From Capsicum annuum (taxonomy: Eukaryota > Streptophyta > Magnoliopsida > Solanales > Solanaceae), in NCBI RefSeq assembly GCF_002878395.1, contig NC_061116.1:117763125-117827124 (forward strand): a DNA stretch of 64,000 bases, read 5' to 3'. The notes under the pieces were generated by a model. It was not told where the DNA came from. It did no database searches and saw only the letters and a program-made list of their open reading frames with translations. Positions within the stretch are counted from its first letter, which is position 1, and the number at the start of each line of letters is the position of its first letter. A program made the translations under genes and the position numbers. Of this stretch, positions 10,597 to 24,100 are shown piece after piece.

Positions 10597-12411
10597 ATCC
10601 TAGGTTCTAACCATTACAAGTTTGTATTTTATATGGGATTCTATTGTTTGTCTGAACTTTATTTTGATTGTGATTTTAATGACTATTGTTTGTTTTGACA
10701 TCTTGATTTATTTTTTCAACGTGTTAGCCCTTCTCCTTTCCCTTTTATGTGTTTTTCATATTTGTCCATGCCTATTCTACACCCCTTCTCCCTTTTTAGG
10801 TTATGTGTTTCAGTATTTTTTTTTATATTTCTAAACATGTTATTGTATTTTGCAATGTGTCACGTGTTACTACTTTGTATAACTGGCATTCCATCAATAT
10901 TCTCCTCCAATTGGAACCTCCTTTACTTTTTTTATGAACGATGTGGGTACACAGACATTCTTTCCTAAAACACCCTTTAGGAAATGTCTTGTGGATCGAT
11001 CGATTAGCGGTGCGTTGACATTCATAAGCTTTCCCACTCTCGAGTTGTCCACTTGAGGGAACCATGTGACAAACTCACTTTTTTCCTTTAGATCTTAGTT
11101 AAATATTTCTTTATTATGGTATATGCATCCTATTCAATGTAGGATGCCTTGGCATCCTTGTCACATTGAATGTTAGTCTTATTCAAAGTCCAAAGAGGTT
11201 CAAGACCTCAAAGGAACTCATAATTATTTGCTATGTGTTGAATTTCTATGTATCTATTATCTATCTTGTTGTTTCGTCATTGTCTTAGTTATTCCCTTAC
11301 TTCAAAGCCCTTTACTCTTAAAATTCTAATCATGTTAGGACCCTACAATACACTCTTATAGCCTATGAAAAATCCTCCAATTCATCCGCGTGTGCTATTC
11401 AACTTCTACAACTCTCAAAATTTTGAACTACGTCTGACCTAATTCTTGTTCTAACAAGATACGTAGGCAATCCTTTCTAAGGGTGCGGTCTTTCTTTTAC
11501 CTACTTTTCTAAAATGTCCGAATATTCAAAAATGTGAAACAATCTTTATTATTCAAATAGTTTTTCTACCAAATCATATTCCCCCTTTCTTTCATCTTTT
11601 CATAATGTTATATGGGTGAAAAATAGAATCTTTGTTCGACTTACTCGAATGAATTTTTTAGAATCTTTCAAATTTCAAATTTTTCAAACTAAATGCCTCA
11701 GTTGAGTTAATTCTTCAAAATTTCTCAAACTTATCAAATATGCAATTCTCCTATTTCTTCAAGACAAAACTTCTTTAAACATTCTATGTGCATCTTTTAA
11801 TATCTTATCATTATTTACTTGTTCAACCCATCAACTCCAAGTATGCACAGTACCTAGGTCTTGTTTATCATTTAGATTCTGTATTTTGACATCAATTCAC
11901 TTCTAAAGCTTAATTCCTAGCTCACCTATTTGTCCTAAATTCCTCTTTAATAAGATAACTCAGATTATCATACTATCTCCTTTGGATACACTCACTTCTA
12001 TTTTGTTCAAACTGGTATTTTGTCGAACATCGACTCTTCTAAAAATCTGTGATATAACAAATACACTCAATATTCAAAAAAATTTCATCATTTTTCTTCT
12101 CGACTTACCTCTTACCAATGACAAGTATTCATGCTATATGTCTCATGATCATGATAAAGTAATCCAAACCAAAAATTTGGCAAATGAGGTTAGGAAATTT
12201 TAATTCCAAACTTCTATTGCGTCAAACTTGGATTATAGTATCCTAAGTCACATATATTAGTCATTTTAGACCTACCTCAGACTTAATGTCTCCGTAAATT
12301 ATAGAATACTTTATTCTTGCATATTAACATGTTTATTCTTTCACTATATATCATATTCACCTTTCTTTTTTAATCATATTCACCTCACTATATACATGCT
12401 CTTCTCAGATT
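10597..12411 (+). other. T1 leader (non-coding)
   Basis: AT-rich leader between primer site and gag, with no credible protein. At about 11425-11485 it holds a motif (TTGAACTACGTCTGACC ... GATACGTAGGCA) that recurs at 16929-16980 after gag. LINE L1 interrupts the leader at about 12412. Confidence 0.55.
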
Positions 12412-15044
12412 GACTTTTTACTGCTTAGGAAGGGGGATAGGGCCTTTTGTAAAGACTGTAAAGTCATTTCAAGTGAGCATCTTTCAACCCAGTGCAGGCT
12501 TCTGGTGATGTACTTAATAATCAAGAAGAGAAAAAAAAGAAGGGTCAGGAAGGGCCGACCTAAAATTAAGTAGGGAGGCTTAACACCAGGTAGTGCTCTA
12601 GAGATAGGGGGAACGTGGCAGGAATGAGGGTATAGGAGTGTAGGGGAGAAGTGGATGTTATATGGGAAAGGGCTGCCAGCTGCATCATGAAGACTACAAG
12701 AGAAGTGTTGGGTGTATCGAGGGGTCGGGCAGGTCGGCATAAGGGGGATTTGTGGTGGAATAAAGAAGTTAAAAAAATGTGGAGAGTAAGAAGAGGGTGT
12801 ATCTCAATTTAATTGAGAGTAAGGATGATAAGGAGAAGCGGGTGAATAGGGAGGTGTACAAAGTAGCAAGAAAGGAGGATAAGTTAGCAGTTATGACTAT
12901 AAAGACATCAGCGTTCAAGAGCATGTATGCGGGGTTAAAGGAGAAAGGCAGGGAAAAAAGATTGTATAGGCTAGCTAAAGCCAGGGAACAGAAGAGTCAT
13001 GACCTAGATCAGGTAAAGTGCATTAAGGGGTAGGATGAGAGAGTTTTTGTGGAGGACGTCCACATTAAAAGAGACGAAAGGAGTATTTCCATGGCTTATT
13101 GAATGAGGAGGGGGACAGAAGCATCGAGCTAGAGGAGCTGGAGCACTCGACGAAAAATTGAGTTTTTAGTTACTGTAGTGTTTTAAGGTTTAGGAGGTCA
13201 AAGAGACTATTTGTAGGATATGGAGGGGCAGGGCGACGAGGCCAAATGAAATTTCGGTGGATTTTTAGAAGTTTACAGATGGAGATGGTTTGAACTGGTT
13301 GACTAATTTATTTAACGGCATTTTCAAAACTGTGAAAATACCTGAGGCTTGGAGATGGAGTACGATGATTTTGTTGTATAAAAACAAGGGTGATATTCAG
13401 AGTTGCAACAACTATAGGGGTATTAAGTTGTTGAGTCACACTATGAAGATTTGGAAGAGGGCCATTAGCAGAGATTAAGGAGGGTCGTGTCCATTTTGAA
13501 GAATCGATTTGGATTTATGCCTGGTCGCTCAACGACAGAGGCAATCCACTCAGTGAGAAAATTGGTAGAAAAATATAGGAAAAGAAAGAGGGATTTGCAC
13601 ATGATATTCATCGACCTGGATAAGGCTTATGACAAAATCCCAGAGAAGGTTTTATAGAGATGCTTGGAGGTGAGAGGGGTCCCGACGGCGTACATCAGAG
13701 CTATTAAGGACATGTACGATAGAGGGAAGACTCAGGTGAGGATTGTAGAGGGAGACTCAGATCATTTTCTGGTTAAGATAGGATTACATCAGGGATCGAC
13801 TTTCAGCCTATTTTTGTTTGCTCTAGTGATGGATGTGTTGACGTGGAGGATTCAAGATGATGTGCCTTGGTGTATTTTATTTGCAGATGATGTAGTACTA
13901 ATTGATGAGACGTGGGGGGTAAATGAAAAATTGGAGGTTTGGAGGCAAACCCTCAAATCTAAGGGTCTTAGGTTGAGTAGGTCCAAGACAAAGTATTTGG
14001 AATGCAAGTTTAGTGACTCGAAGTAGGAGGACGAAGTGGTGGTGAGGTTGGATTCCCGAGATATTTGTAAGAGAGATAGTTTTAAGTATCTCGAGTATAT
14101 GATTTAGGGGAATGGCGAGATTAATGAGGATATATCTAAACATATTGGAGAAAGCTGGATGAAGTGGAGGCTTGCCTCAGAAGTATTGTGTGATAAGATG
14201 GTGCCCTTAAACCTTAAAGGCAAGTTCTACAGAGTGGCAGTTCGTCTGGCTATGCTGTATGGTGTGAAGTCTTCGCCAGTCAAGAAATCCCATATTCAAA
14301 AAGTGAAGGTAGTGAAAATAAGAATGTTGTGTTAGATTTATGGACTTACTAGAGGGGATAGAGTTAGGAATGAAATTATCTGGGAGAAGGTGGGAGTGGC
14401 TTCGGTGGAAGACAACATGCGGGAAGAAAGGCTGAGATGGTTTGGGCATATGATGAGGAGGGGCACGAATGTCCCAATTCATAGGTGTGAGAGGCTATCA
14501 TGGGATGGTTTCTAGAGAAGTAGAGGTAGGCTGAAGAAATACTGGAGAGAAGTAATTAGACATGACATGGGGCTATTACAACTTACTAAGGACATGATCC
14601 TAGATAGGAAGGTGTGGAGGTCACAGATTAGGGTAAAAGGTTAGTGCATATGTGTGTTACAACTAGTAGTTAGGGAGCTCTGGTATATCCGGGTTAGTAA
14701 GACTATGACTGTGTCCAATGGTAGGAGTCGCTAGTGTATGGCTTATACTAGGGGGTGACCTTTTCTTATTTCTCATTTCCTATTTTTTAATTTCATATCG
14801 CTCTTATTTTCGTGGCTCCCTTAGCTATATTTTTATGATCTCTCATTTCTTATTTTGGTTATACCACCTATTTTGTTTCAGATATTACTATGACCTTGTT
14901 AAGGATTCATTATCTTAAGTCGGGGGTCTATCGAAAATAGCCCCTCTACTTCTTTGGAAGTAGCGGTATGGACTGTGTATATTTTACCTTCCCCAGACCC
15001 CACTTGGTGGGGTTACACTGGGTTTGTTGTTGTTGTTGTTGTTT
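12412..15044 (+). mobile_element. L1: RTE-type LINE, 5'-truncated
   Basis: The + strand carries the end of an endonuclease/linker region, an RT and a C-terminal region, and ends in a GTT run (about 15021-15044) right after the sequence ACCCCACTTGGTGGGGTTAC. This tail marks the abundant RTE-type LINEs of Solanaceae. The same family recurs in reverse at 50067-51536. The 5' end is truncated, as usual for target-primed insertion. No clear target duplication could be matched. Confidence 0.85.
13060..14025 (+). pseudogene. L1 reverse transcriptase (RVT_1), disrupted
   Basis: LINE RT landmarks in order: KIPEAWR and NKGDIQSCNNYRGI near 13340-13430, NRFGFMPGRSTTEAI near 13500-13545, IFIDLDKAYDKIP near 13600-13640, LHQGSTFSLFLFALVMD near 13780-13830 and the active-site box [10 protein letters not shown] near 13870-13900, with both aspartates kept. 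Several in-frame stops (for example just after the AYDKIP segment) and frame changes break it. The downstream part to about 14640 is the usual C-terminal region with a degenerate RLRWFGH-type segment. Confidence 0.88.
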
Positions 15045-15147
15045 TCTCCTACGCCCCAAGGATTGATTCATGCATTCTCTCACCCATCGCGTTAATTGAA
15101 AAAGCTTCGGTGTTCTTCTCTTAAGGCTTAGTCACCAAGACAAGGAA
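15045..15147 (+). other. T1 leader resumes before gag
   Basis: Short non-coding stretch between the LINE tail and the gag ATG at 15148. It restores continuity with the leader left of L1. Confidence 0.5.
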
Positions 15148-16801
15148 ATGAGTGATAACAACGATGCTAGAAATGAGCATAATGAGGTGATCTTACAAAT
15201 GGAACAAAGGATTCTTAAATTACAAGGGGAATTGTCGCAAGACCGTAACTTGTCTAATCTACCCCTTACTTTGAATGCTCCTCTCTAACCACAAGTTAAG
15301 GGTAACACTATTATCAAATCACATGCCACATTCACGAGCCATTCCTTACCATCACTTTCTATTTCACTACCTCCAGATAATCTAAGTCATATATATACAC
15401 TTCCTAAAAATAACCAATATACAACTCCACTATATTCACAAACAACATCATATGTCTACAATATACCACCACCATTTACCTCAAATATGCCTCATTTTCA
15501 TGATCCAAGAAACTATACTTTAATCCCAAATTATTTCAAAACGATCCCATTCATCCACCACCAATATAAATCCAACTCTTCAGAAAAAGAGGCCCTTATG
15601 CAATCTATAGTTGAGAGGGCGGAACAACTTGAATGTAGTAAGGGGTTGAAAGGACTAAGTTACGAGGATTTGTGCATACACTCTGATGTTGAACTATCGG
15701 AGGGGTACAAACCTCCTAAATTTGAATTGTATGATGGAACTAAAGATCTGAAAGTCCATTTGAAACTATACTGTGACAAGTTAGTAGGAGTTAGCAAAAA
15801 TGAGAAAATTCTTATAAATTTAATCATGAGAAGTCTCACTAGAGATGCTTTATCATAGTATATCACACAAGATGCAAGAAAATGGTCAAAATGGACTGAC
15901 ATGGCCTCTAATTTTATAGAAAGATTTAGGTTTAATGTTGAGAATGCACATGATTGGTTCTACATTCAAAAGTTAAAGAAGAAACCTACAGAATCATTTT
16001 GAGAAGATGGAATGAGATGGATACGTGAAGCTTTTACAGTGTGCCCTCTTTTAGATGAAAATCAAATGAAGGAATTTTTCAAGCGTACCCAAGAGCCACA
16101 ATATTATGAAAAAAATAATGCTTATAGATAATCGAAAGCTTATTGACATCATCAAGTTGGGCGAGAGAATTGAATAAGGCATTAAAAATGGCATGATAAT
16201 GAATTTGGAAGCGTTGCAAGCGATTCAGACTTCAAAGGCCGATGAGAACAATGACATGAAGGAAGTAAATTTTGTCTTGACTACAACCCTTCCAATTTAT
16301 CAAACATCACTTCCTTCGCTTCAATACCAAACCCCCATATATCAAGCACCTTCATATCCATTTTCCACAACGACATACAATTACCCCATTCTATCTTATA
16401 ATCCTACTAACTCTCTTACACAACCCGTGTACCTTCAAATTCCTCTAAATACATCCCAATAACCATTAGCTTATCGAAATCCACCAACGCATCAATGACC
16501 CAATCAATTCATCAAACCTCGATCCAAGCTTTAGAAAAATTAGTCAAGATAATACACTCCTTTGGCCGAACCCATAACCCAACTTTATGAGAGATTAAGG
16601 GTTGATGGCTATATTACTCTAATTTCTGCAATTGTGATGAAAACGTATGCAAAAGGGATCGATCATTACAAAGTTTGTGCTTATCATTCAGGGATGACAG
16701 GACACACGACAGAAAAATGTTGTGCTTTAAAGGACAAAATTCAAGCACTAATTGATACAAAGGTGATAAATGGGACGGGGCCACATCTTGATGTTGATTA
16801 A
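15148..16801 (+). pseudogene. T1 gag (Tat/Ogre type)
   Basis: The ATG at 15148 (MSDNNDARNEHNEVIL) opens a frame with a coiled-coil-like start and then a Ser/Pro-rich segment. In the same frame 15487-15858 gives the core: YEDLCIHSDVELSEGYKPP and KVHLKLYCDKLVGV. TAG replaces the Trp codon after LTRDALS, and the frame continues with DARKWSKWTDMASNFIERF, the capsid signature of Solanaceae Tat-type gags. Further frames at 16193-16462 (Pro/Tyr/Thr-rich) and 16562-16801 follow. The last ends with CAYHSGMTGHTTEKC, a zinc-knuckle-like motif. At least three stops and one frameshift are present. Confidence 0.85.
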
Positions 16802-17085
16802 GCATGATTAGCATCTATCGGACATTAATAAAGGGATATCACGTTGTTTCCCCATTCCAAGCTCTCAAGCACTGGAGTTACTATAATTTTTTCATTTGTT
16901 TGGAATAATATGAATTTCTCCTATGTAATTTGAACTACGTTTGACCTGATTCCCTTTTAAGAGTGATACGTAGGCATTCCTATGGAGTTCAGTCTTATCA
17001 TAATGAAATTTTTATATTTTCCTGAAGCATATAAATAGGGTAGAATTTATAAATATGTACACTCACAATTTATAAAGGCATTGTC

Positions 17086-17131
<46 letters not shown>

Positions 17132-19304
17132 GACAGTTTTGTATAACGATTTTACATAACATTAATTTTACATGCATGATTATTTTAATATTCACATCTT
17201 ATCATTTTGCTCATTATTGCTATTATGTCTTTATCATTCTTATTAAAATAGCAGCCTTGTTTAAATTGATTTTTCTAGTTTATTTAAATTCTAGCCATTT
17301 TTACTCAATTAATTTCAATTTTAACCCAAATTGATATTATTTCATTTATAAAAAAATAATTTTAATCACAGCTTTTGATCAAAATAGAGCTAACGGCTAT
17401 GATCAAATCATTGCCCTCTTCCCTTTTAAACAAAATAAAACCCTAATTCCCATTTCCCCACTCACAAACAACCGCACCCCAACTCCCCCTCTCTACTCCC
17501 CCCTCTTTTTCTAGAAATCATCTCCACCGCTGGACAAAACCACGGCGGCCCACCAGCGAGCCAGCCGTCTCACCGTACCTCAGATCAGCACCGCTTCCCA
17601 CCATTATTGCTACACCGAAGGTAATGACTGCTGAAGCACTGCTAACGATAGTCGGCGATACCATACACCAGTTGTGCCACCGCGACACCAAAAAATAATA
17701 ACGTCAACTCCGGCAACCCCCAAGTTGCGTCACCACATCCAACAACGAACCAGCCAGCTCCGCCGGTAAAATAGTTCAAAATCGCCCCACCGCTTCGATA
17801 TCCGGCAAAATATTCACGACAGACTTTCAGAAATCCATCCCAGGTTTTCTCATCTTTAATTTCTCCTACTCCTTTTATTTTTTAACAAACTCTTAGATGT
17901 GAAATTACTAGAATATGGTTATGAATTTTGGCATATTTCTTTTAACTTCATGCTAATTAACCTACGTGGAAAAATACCCAAATTTTGTGACCCTTCATTT
18001 GATGAGTACTAATTTATCCATTATCAAATTACATGATTATGTTGCTGCTGAAATGCTATCAAATTGGATGTCGAAAACTTATTTCGATACGAATCATTTT
18101 TTTAATATTTGGACAGATTTCTTTGCAATTATGGCGGATTAGTTGGTATTGATTTTCTCTTATTTGCTCATTGTGATTAGGGTTGATATAGATCTTAATC
18201 ATATAATTGTGGTATATTTCTACTTAATATGTCATTTTTGGTACCTATTGAGGCTAAGAATGTTTTTTGTTCTTATTTAGAATGTGCATATCATTTTTGC
18301 ATAAATGCTTGACATGTTTTTTTTCGTGATCGATTCTTTTTACCATTTTTTCTTTGAATTAAGCTGTCCATATCAGTATTTGCCTTTTGTGTTACTTCTG
18401 TCATTTATTCTCGGTGTTATTTTAAGAGAAGATTTTTATGGGCCTATCTAGGGTAAATTAGATAAACTTTTCTCCTCCTAATTGATTGTTGATTAATTTC
18501 GAAATACATCTCTTTTATTTCTCCTTGATTGATTGGTAAGATATCCCCCTTCCTTATATTTTTTGGCCCCCTTTTCTATATAAACAACCTCTCTTTCAAT
18601 TGACAATCAACTCTTCGATTACAATCACTACTCTCAAAAACAAAAAGAATCACTAGCTATTTTATTACACGGCAATTACATATTTTAAGAGTATTTTGGT
18701 TTTCTTCGAGGCTTACTGGAAGCACCCTGCATATTATTCTTACAAGTTCTTGGCTTTTATTTATCCTTATTATTTCTTTTATTGCTGCTTACCAGTAAGT
18801 ATATAAACGATGTAATTTAATTACTTATTTATTTGTTCATTAAATGCTTTAAGGTGTTAGAAAGCATGTTTATAAGGACTCTTCTGTGTTATGTTTACCG
18901 TGTCATTGTTTGGTCATTTTTTTCCATAGTATCTTTGCGGCCTTCGTGTTTTCCATGTTGTTGCATTACGTTTGACAGGTCGGGATTATATAAAGAATCA
19001 CTGTACCTTGGGAAGAGCTGTTTATTTTATTTTATTTTTTCATTTGCAAGTTTCATAGCCTCATCTGTATTCGTATGTGTTGTACAAACCTTATTATTGT
19101 AATAATAAATTTGGGGGACTACTCGGGGGGCGGGGACTTATGTACTCTATGAATAGTATAGGTAAACACGACTTAGGTTTTTATGTGTGTTTCGGGCTAT
19201 ATGAATCATTTAGGTACACAAACCTAGGATTTATTAATACACGAATCGTTTAGACATTTAATCTATTTATTAATTAATTCGATTAGAAATCTTGATTTTA
19301 GGAT
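16802..19304 (+). other. T1 region after gag, non-coding, replaces pol
   Basis: No protease, RT or integrase text in any frame. The stretch holds a copy of the GAACTACGT...GATACGTAGGCA motif (16929-16980), a TAT microsatellite (17086-17131), a C-rich patch with CCG/CCACCG runs (about 17450-17840) and AT-rich DNA with a TATA-like box followed by CT-rich sequence near 18575-18640. The C-rich patch looks like host leader or coding DNA picked up by the element, but I cannot name a source. Confidence 0.5.
17086..17131. repeat. (TAT)n microsatellite
   Basis: About 15 uninterrupted TAT units. Confidence 0.95.
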
Positions 19305-19309
19305 CAAAC

Positions 19310-21737
19310 TGTAACGCCCGAAAATCTTATCCCGAAGCGTCACACAGTGCTTAAGGCTACAAGTAGCCCCAAACTAATCCTTTGAGCCTATTACTACATA
19401 CAATAACTTATTTCGAGATGAAATAAACAAAACACTGGTACTGTCATATCAAATGATAGGAAATAAGAAGAAAATACTCGGTCCAAATAACCACAATACT
19501 GGAAATCTCAACATACTAACAATCTCAAAACTAGTCTAACAAAGCCTCTACTACTCCATGACTAGAGAGCCATTGAGATAGGCCCCCAACTGACTCAAAC
19601 TGAATTGAAAGCAATAGTATGTCTACTAAAATACTGAAATGCCTAAAGATAGGTCCTTGAACCATGAGAACTCACCACTGTGGAAATGTAGACAAAGGTA
19701 CTCAAAAATCATTGGCGAGGCTGAGACTGAGCACCTGAACCTATATTATAAAACAATGTAGCACATAGACGTATATGTGGATCAACACTTGAGAATGTAC
19801 TGAGTATATGGGGGTGTATGCATTTAAATAAACATTATCATTACGCTTTATAACATCATGCATGCATATATGAATGACTCATATGGCTTGAATAAATCTA
19901 AAATATAGTTCTCATGAATCATGAATAGTGAAACATGAAATACAAATCTCATGAGTCATTATACTTAACTTTAAAATCTCTACTCTCCTCTTATTCTCAA
20001 TACTTGACGGCTAAAGGAACTTTAAACAATACTTTGAAACTCCTACTTTTATCTCATGGAGAGTAAAACTTCTTTAAAACTCAAGGACTCAGAACTTTAA
20101 GGAATTTTCAACACTTGGGAAATCTAGAACTCTATTAGACTTAGGACACTTAGAACTCGGGATTATTTAACTTTGGACACTCGGGAGTTTCTTCTAACCA
20201 ACATAAACCATGTGAGCTACATGGAGTCCAACATCTTGTCCTTCTAAGAAAGAAACCTCACATTGAGGAGAGGAATCATACTCTTGCCAGGGAGTATAAC
20301 CTCAACTCAGTGATCACTATCTCATCCTCGGGCCCATAAATGCCAGTCCTACGGTGGTACGTAGTTTTGGGGAATGAGGCCTCAAAATCATACCCAACTC
20401 GGTGCTAAATACTACTCCCATACTCAGCTCAGAACTCTTAGAAAATCCACCTCAAATAACTCAAGGGTCTATACTGAAGACCAAAATGTATTACTATTTG
20501 TTTTAATTGAACATCATTGTGGATTCCAACTCTATTAGGACCAAAAAGGTCAAATATTTCTCAATAATCTCAAAGTACTCAAATCATAGGTTCTTATAGC
20601 ACAAAAGTTCATAAAATTGCAATTCTCAAGTAGGGCTTAGTAGCCTATAGTTCAATCTCAAGTTAAAACTCATCAAAATGCATACTAGAGATCATAAGGA
20701 TTCATAAATCATATAGAAATCTGGAATTTCAGCATTATGCATTAAAATCTCAACATAATCATGTATCTCAATTTCTAAAACATGGAAATTATCATAATCT
20801 CAAGAACAACAACAAAGGGTACAAACTCATACTTTAATTTTCATAAGATAACATGTGAAGACAATATTCTTGTAATGTAAAATAACTTCTGGGCACAAGG
20901 ACGAAAGGAGTGTCCTTGTTCAAATCCCACATAACTTGAATTAGAAGCTTTGGGTGAACTCTTGCTATTGGGACTCTATTCGTACTCTTGAATTAGGGTT
21001 CTTGAAGCCCTTGACTTGGAAACCTTGAATCTTGGCTCAATTTAAAAAATGTATGGTGGATTCTTGAGATTCTTGGAAGAGGTTTTGGATACTTAGGGCT
21101 TTTGTTGAGAGAAAACTTGAGAAAAACTTCATAGAATGCTTGTAAATGACTTTAATTTGGTGTTTGTACGGTTTAAGAGGCTTGGAAAAAGTCCAAAGTT
21201 CCCTTTTTAAATTCTATACGAAGCTGAAAAAATTAATCTAGGAACCCGATTTTATGGGCCACCGCAACACGCCACTATCGCGGTGGCTCATTGGAAATTG
21301 ACAAATGGGAATCTGGGAGTTGACGTGATGCGGAGCAATTGCATTGTCCCACTGGTTGGGACATGGAACTTCAGCGCGACGTGTAACAATCATGCTAGGC
21401 CACTGGAAATTGACTATTGGGAAATTGGGGTTCTCCGCGATGCACCACTATTGCGGAGTTCCACTGGAATTTGACAATTATCAAATAGATCCTCCCCGGA
21501 TGCGCCAAGCACTAAAATGACACTATTTATGACTAGGACTTAAATTACCCATAACTTCTTGCCCGGGCATCGGATTTGGCCGAATCTTTTATCAACGGAA
21601 ATTTTATAAAATTTTCCATGTGATAAAAAAATCGAAATTAGGGAAATTCTATATGGTTAAAACGATACTCACCTTGGAATTCACTCCTTAACCTTCTTGA
21701 AGAGAAATACATCTTAGGAAAAATTTGGGGCATTACA
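19310..21737 (-). repeat. G2 3' LTR
   Basis: From TGTAACGCCCG to GGGGCATTACA on the + strand, 2428 bp. It shows what a full LTR of this family looks like; the partner copy at 26768 has lost the middle. No coding sequence inside; small open frames such as 21283-21474 sit in imperfect direct repeats of a CCACTGGAAATTGAC-type unit. Confidence 0.9.
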
Positions 21738-21752
21738 ATATCTCTCTTTTGG
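21738..21752 (-). other. G2 polypurine tract
   Basis: Read on the - strand AAAAGAGAGAT precedes the LTR start directly. Confidence 0.7.
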
Positions 21753-21929
21753 AAACTTGCGTCCACGAATATCGCTTGTTAAGCTAAGAGCATGGAGTAA
21801 ATTAAGTACGTAAAGCTGGAAAAACTCGCTAAACTGACTCTATGTCTTTCTAAACTCTTGAATACTTTAGAGAATGCATGAACTTAATAAGGGTAGAGGC
21901 ATCGCTAAACTTTAGATTAGAAGAGCCTG

Positions 21930-22430
21930 TATTAAGGAAGTATATTACCATCGGCTTGATCTGAACTCGCGGAAAAGAGGTACGGGTACTTCGCTCGCAT
22001 GTCTGCCTCGGCTTTCCAAGTAGCGCCCTCAGCTGACTAATTCTGCCATAAGACCTTGACCAAGTTAACCTCTTTGTTCCTCAGTCTACGGATTGGGTAA
22101 TCTAGAATCTCAATGGAAACCTCATCAAATAAAAGACTAGTCTGAATATCAGCGCTCTCCGAAGGATCTACTACCACGGAATCACCAATGTGCTTCTTAA
22201 GCATGGAGACATGAAAGATAGGATGAATGGCTGACAACTCGATGGGCAACTCAACTTCATAGGATACTTTACCAACGTGGCTCAAGACTGTATAGGGGGC
22301 CAACATAATGAGGGCTAAGCTTTCCTTTTCTACCAAACCTCTTCACCCCTTTCATAGGTGAAATCTTCAAGTACACCAAATCACCCACCTCAAACTCAAG
22401 GTCTCTTCTCCTCACATTGGTATATGACTT
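21930..22430 (-). pseudogene. G2 integrase C-terminal domain with chromodomain-like tail
   Basis: Open over 22336-22037: VGKVSYEVELPIELSAIHP, then HVSMLKKHIGDS and IRRLRNKEVNLVKVLWQN. After a stop the text continues to about 21930 with ATWKAEADMRAKYPYLF. This is the conserved end of Del-type integrases, matching the G1 tail residue for residue in the VKVLW and ATW-AE segments. Upstream (22430-22340) lies the GPY/F-like region in another frame. Confidence 0.88.
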
Positions 22431-22439
22431 TTGACGACT

Positions 22440-23227
22440 CTAAGCTATCTTCAACCTTACTCTACTCAACTTTACCTTCTCTATAGCCTTAAATACTTCA
22501 TCATTCCCAATTACAGCATCCTCACCCACTTCAAACCAACCTATGAGGGATTTATATCTTCTGCCATACAAAGCCTCAAATGGTGTCATCTCGATGCTAG
22601 CATGGTAACTATTGTTATATGAAAACTCGATCAGTGGAAAATGCTCATCCCAACTACTTTTGAAATCAAGTTCACACGTCCTCAACATATCTTCTAGGGT
22701 CTCAATGGTCCTCTCAGCCTGACCATCTGTCCGTAGATGAAAATCTTAACTCAAATGAACTTGGGTGCCAAGACCCCTCTGGAAAGCTCTCCAAACTGAG
22801 AAGTGAACTGAGTACCCCTATCTGAGATGATAGACAAGGAAACTCCATGCAACCTGACCAACACTCGAATTTACAATCTAGTATAAACCTTAGTTGTATA
22901 AGATGTATGCACAGGTAGAAAATGTGCTGACTTAGTCAATCTATCTACAACAACCTAAATAGAATCATGATGACACCGTAAAAGAGGTAAACCAGTCACA
23001 AAATCCATATTCATCCCTTTCCACTTCCAAGTGGGAATACCGAACTCTTGGATCACACGACCGGGTCTTTGGTACTCTATCTTAACCTGTTGGCATATTA
23101 TGCACTTCGCTACAAACCCAGCTATATCCTTCTTCATACCACACCACCAATAAATTTCCCGCAAGTCGCGGTACATCTTGGTAGCGCCAGGATGAATAGA
23201 ATATCGTGCGCCATGCGCTTCAGCCAT
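22440..23227 (-). pseudogene. G2 integrase: zinc-binding domain and catalytic core
   Basis: The zinc-binding domain at 23227-22955 reads AHGARYSIHPGATKMYRDL and CIICQQVK, so the HHCC set is complete here, unlike in G1. It is followed by FGIPTWKWKGMNMDFVTGLP with the first core aspartate. The middle of the core (22954-22689) is shifted and broken. The end of the core is open over 22688-22440 (FPLIEFSYNNSYHASI, FEALYGRRYKSLIGWFEVG). About 260 residues of integrase are represented. Confidence 0.88.
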
Positions 23228-24100
23228 AATTCTCTACTTTAGATCACCCACACTAGGAACACATAATATACTCTATAATCTCAGCACACTATCTCCCCCT
23301 TGGGAGAAGACCTCTACCTTTTGGTCCTTAACAGACCCCTTCAGTTTGACCAAATATCATCTAAGTTTTGCTTCTTTTTCACTTTTGAAACTAAAGAGGA
23401 TTCGGAACTACTTTGCACCAAAGTACTTCCCTCAGCGAAATCAAGCAACCTAACACCCATTCTAGACAAACGATGCACATCACAAGCTAACTCTTTGTTA
23501 TATTTTTTTCTACATAAGTAACACTACCCATAGATAACCTACTAAGGGTATCTTTCACTATATTGACCTAGCCTGGGTGATACAACATACTCTTATCATA
23601 GTCCTTTAACAACTCTAACTACCTCTTCTGCCTAAGGTTCAACTCTCTCTGAGTAAACATATATTGCAGGCTTTTGTGATTAGTCAACACGTCAACATGA
23701 AAACTATAAAGATAGTGTCTCTATATTTTAAAAGCAAAGACCACAGCAACTAACACAAGATCATGGGTTGGGTAGTTCTTTTTATTTGGCTTTAACTGTC
23801 TAGAGGCATAGGCTATAACCTTACCACTTTGCATCAACACACAACCCAAACCAACTCTAGAGGCATCATAATATACCACAAAACCACATGTACATCAGGC
23901 AAATTCAACACAGGGGATGAAGTAAGTCGAGTCTTCAACTCTTGAAAACTCTTCTAAAAGAAATCTGACCACTGGAACTTAACTTTGTTTTGGGCCAACC
24001 GGGTCATAGGGGATGCAATAGAAGAGAAACCTTTAACAAAATGGAAATAGTAGCTAGATAAACCCAAGAAACTTCTAATGTCAAACGGAGAGATAGGTCT
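23228..24100 (-). pseudogene. G2 RNase H and connection region
   Basis: Between RT and integrase the - strand carries fragments of the gypsy RNase H in more than one frame: a segment for the [20 protein letters not shown] text near 23840-23790 and the TNHKSLQ-type segment near 23690. Stops and shifts are frequent. Position and residual text make the assignment; no full frame remains. Confidence 0.72.

Noticed and set aside
10489..10968. Overlapping Phe/Tyr/Leu-rich + strand frames after the T1 LTR
   Set aside because: AT-rich leader sequence read by chance; they overlap the LTR edge and primer site and have no common register.
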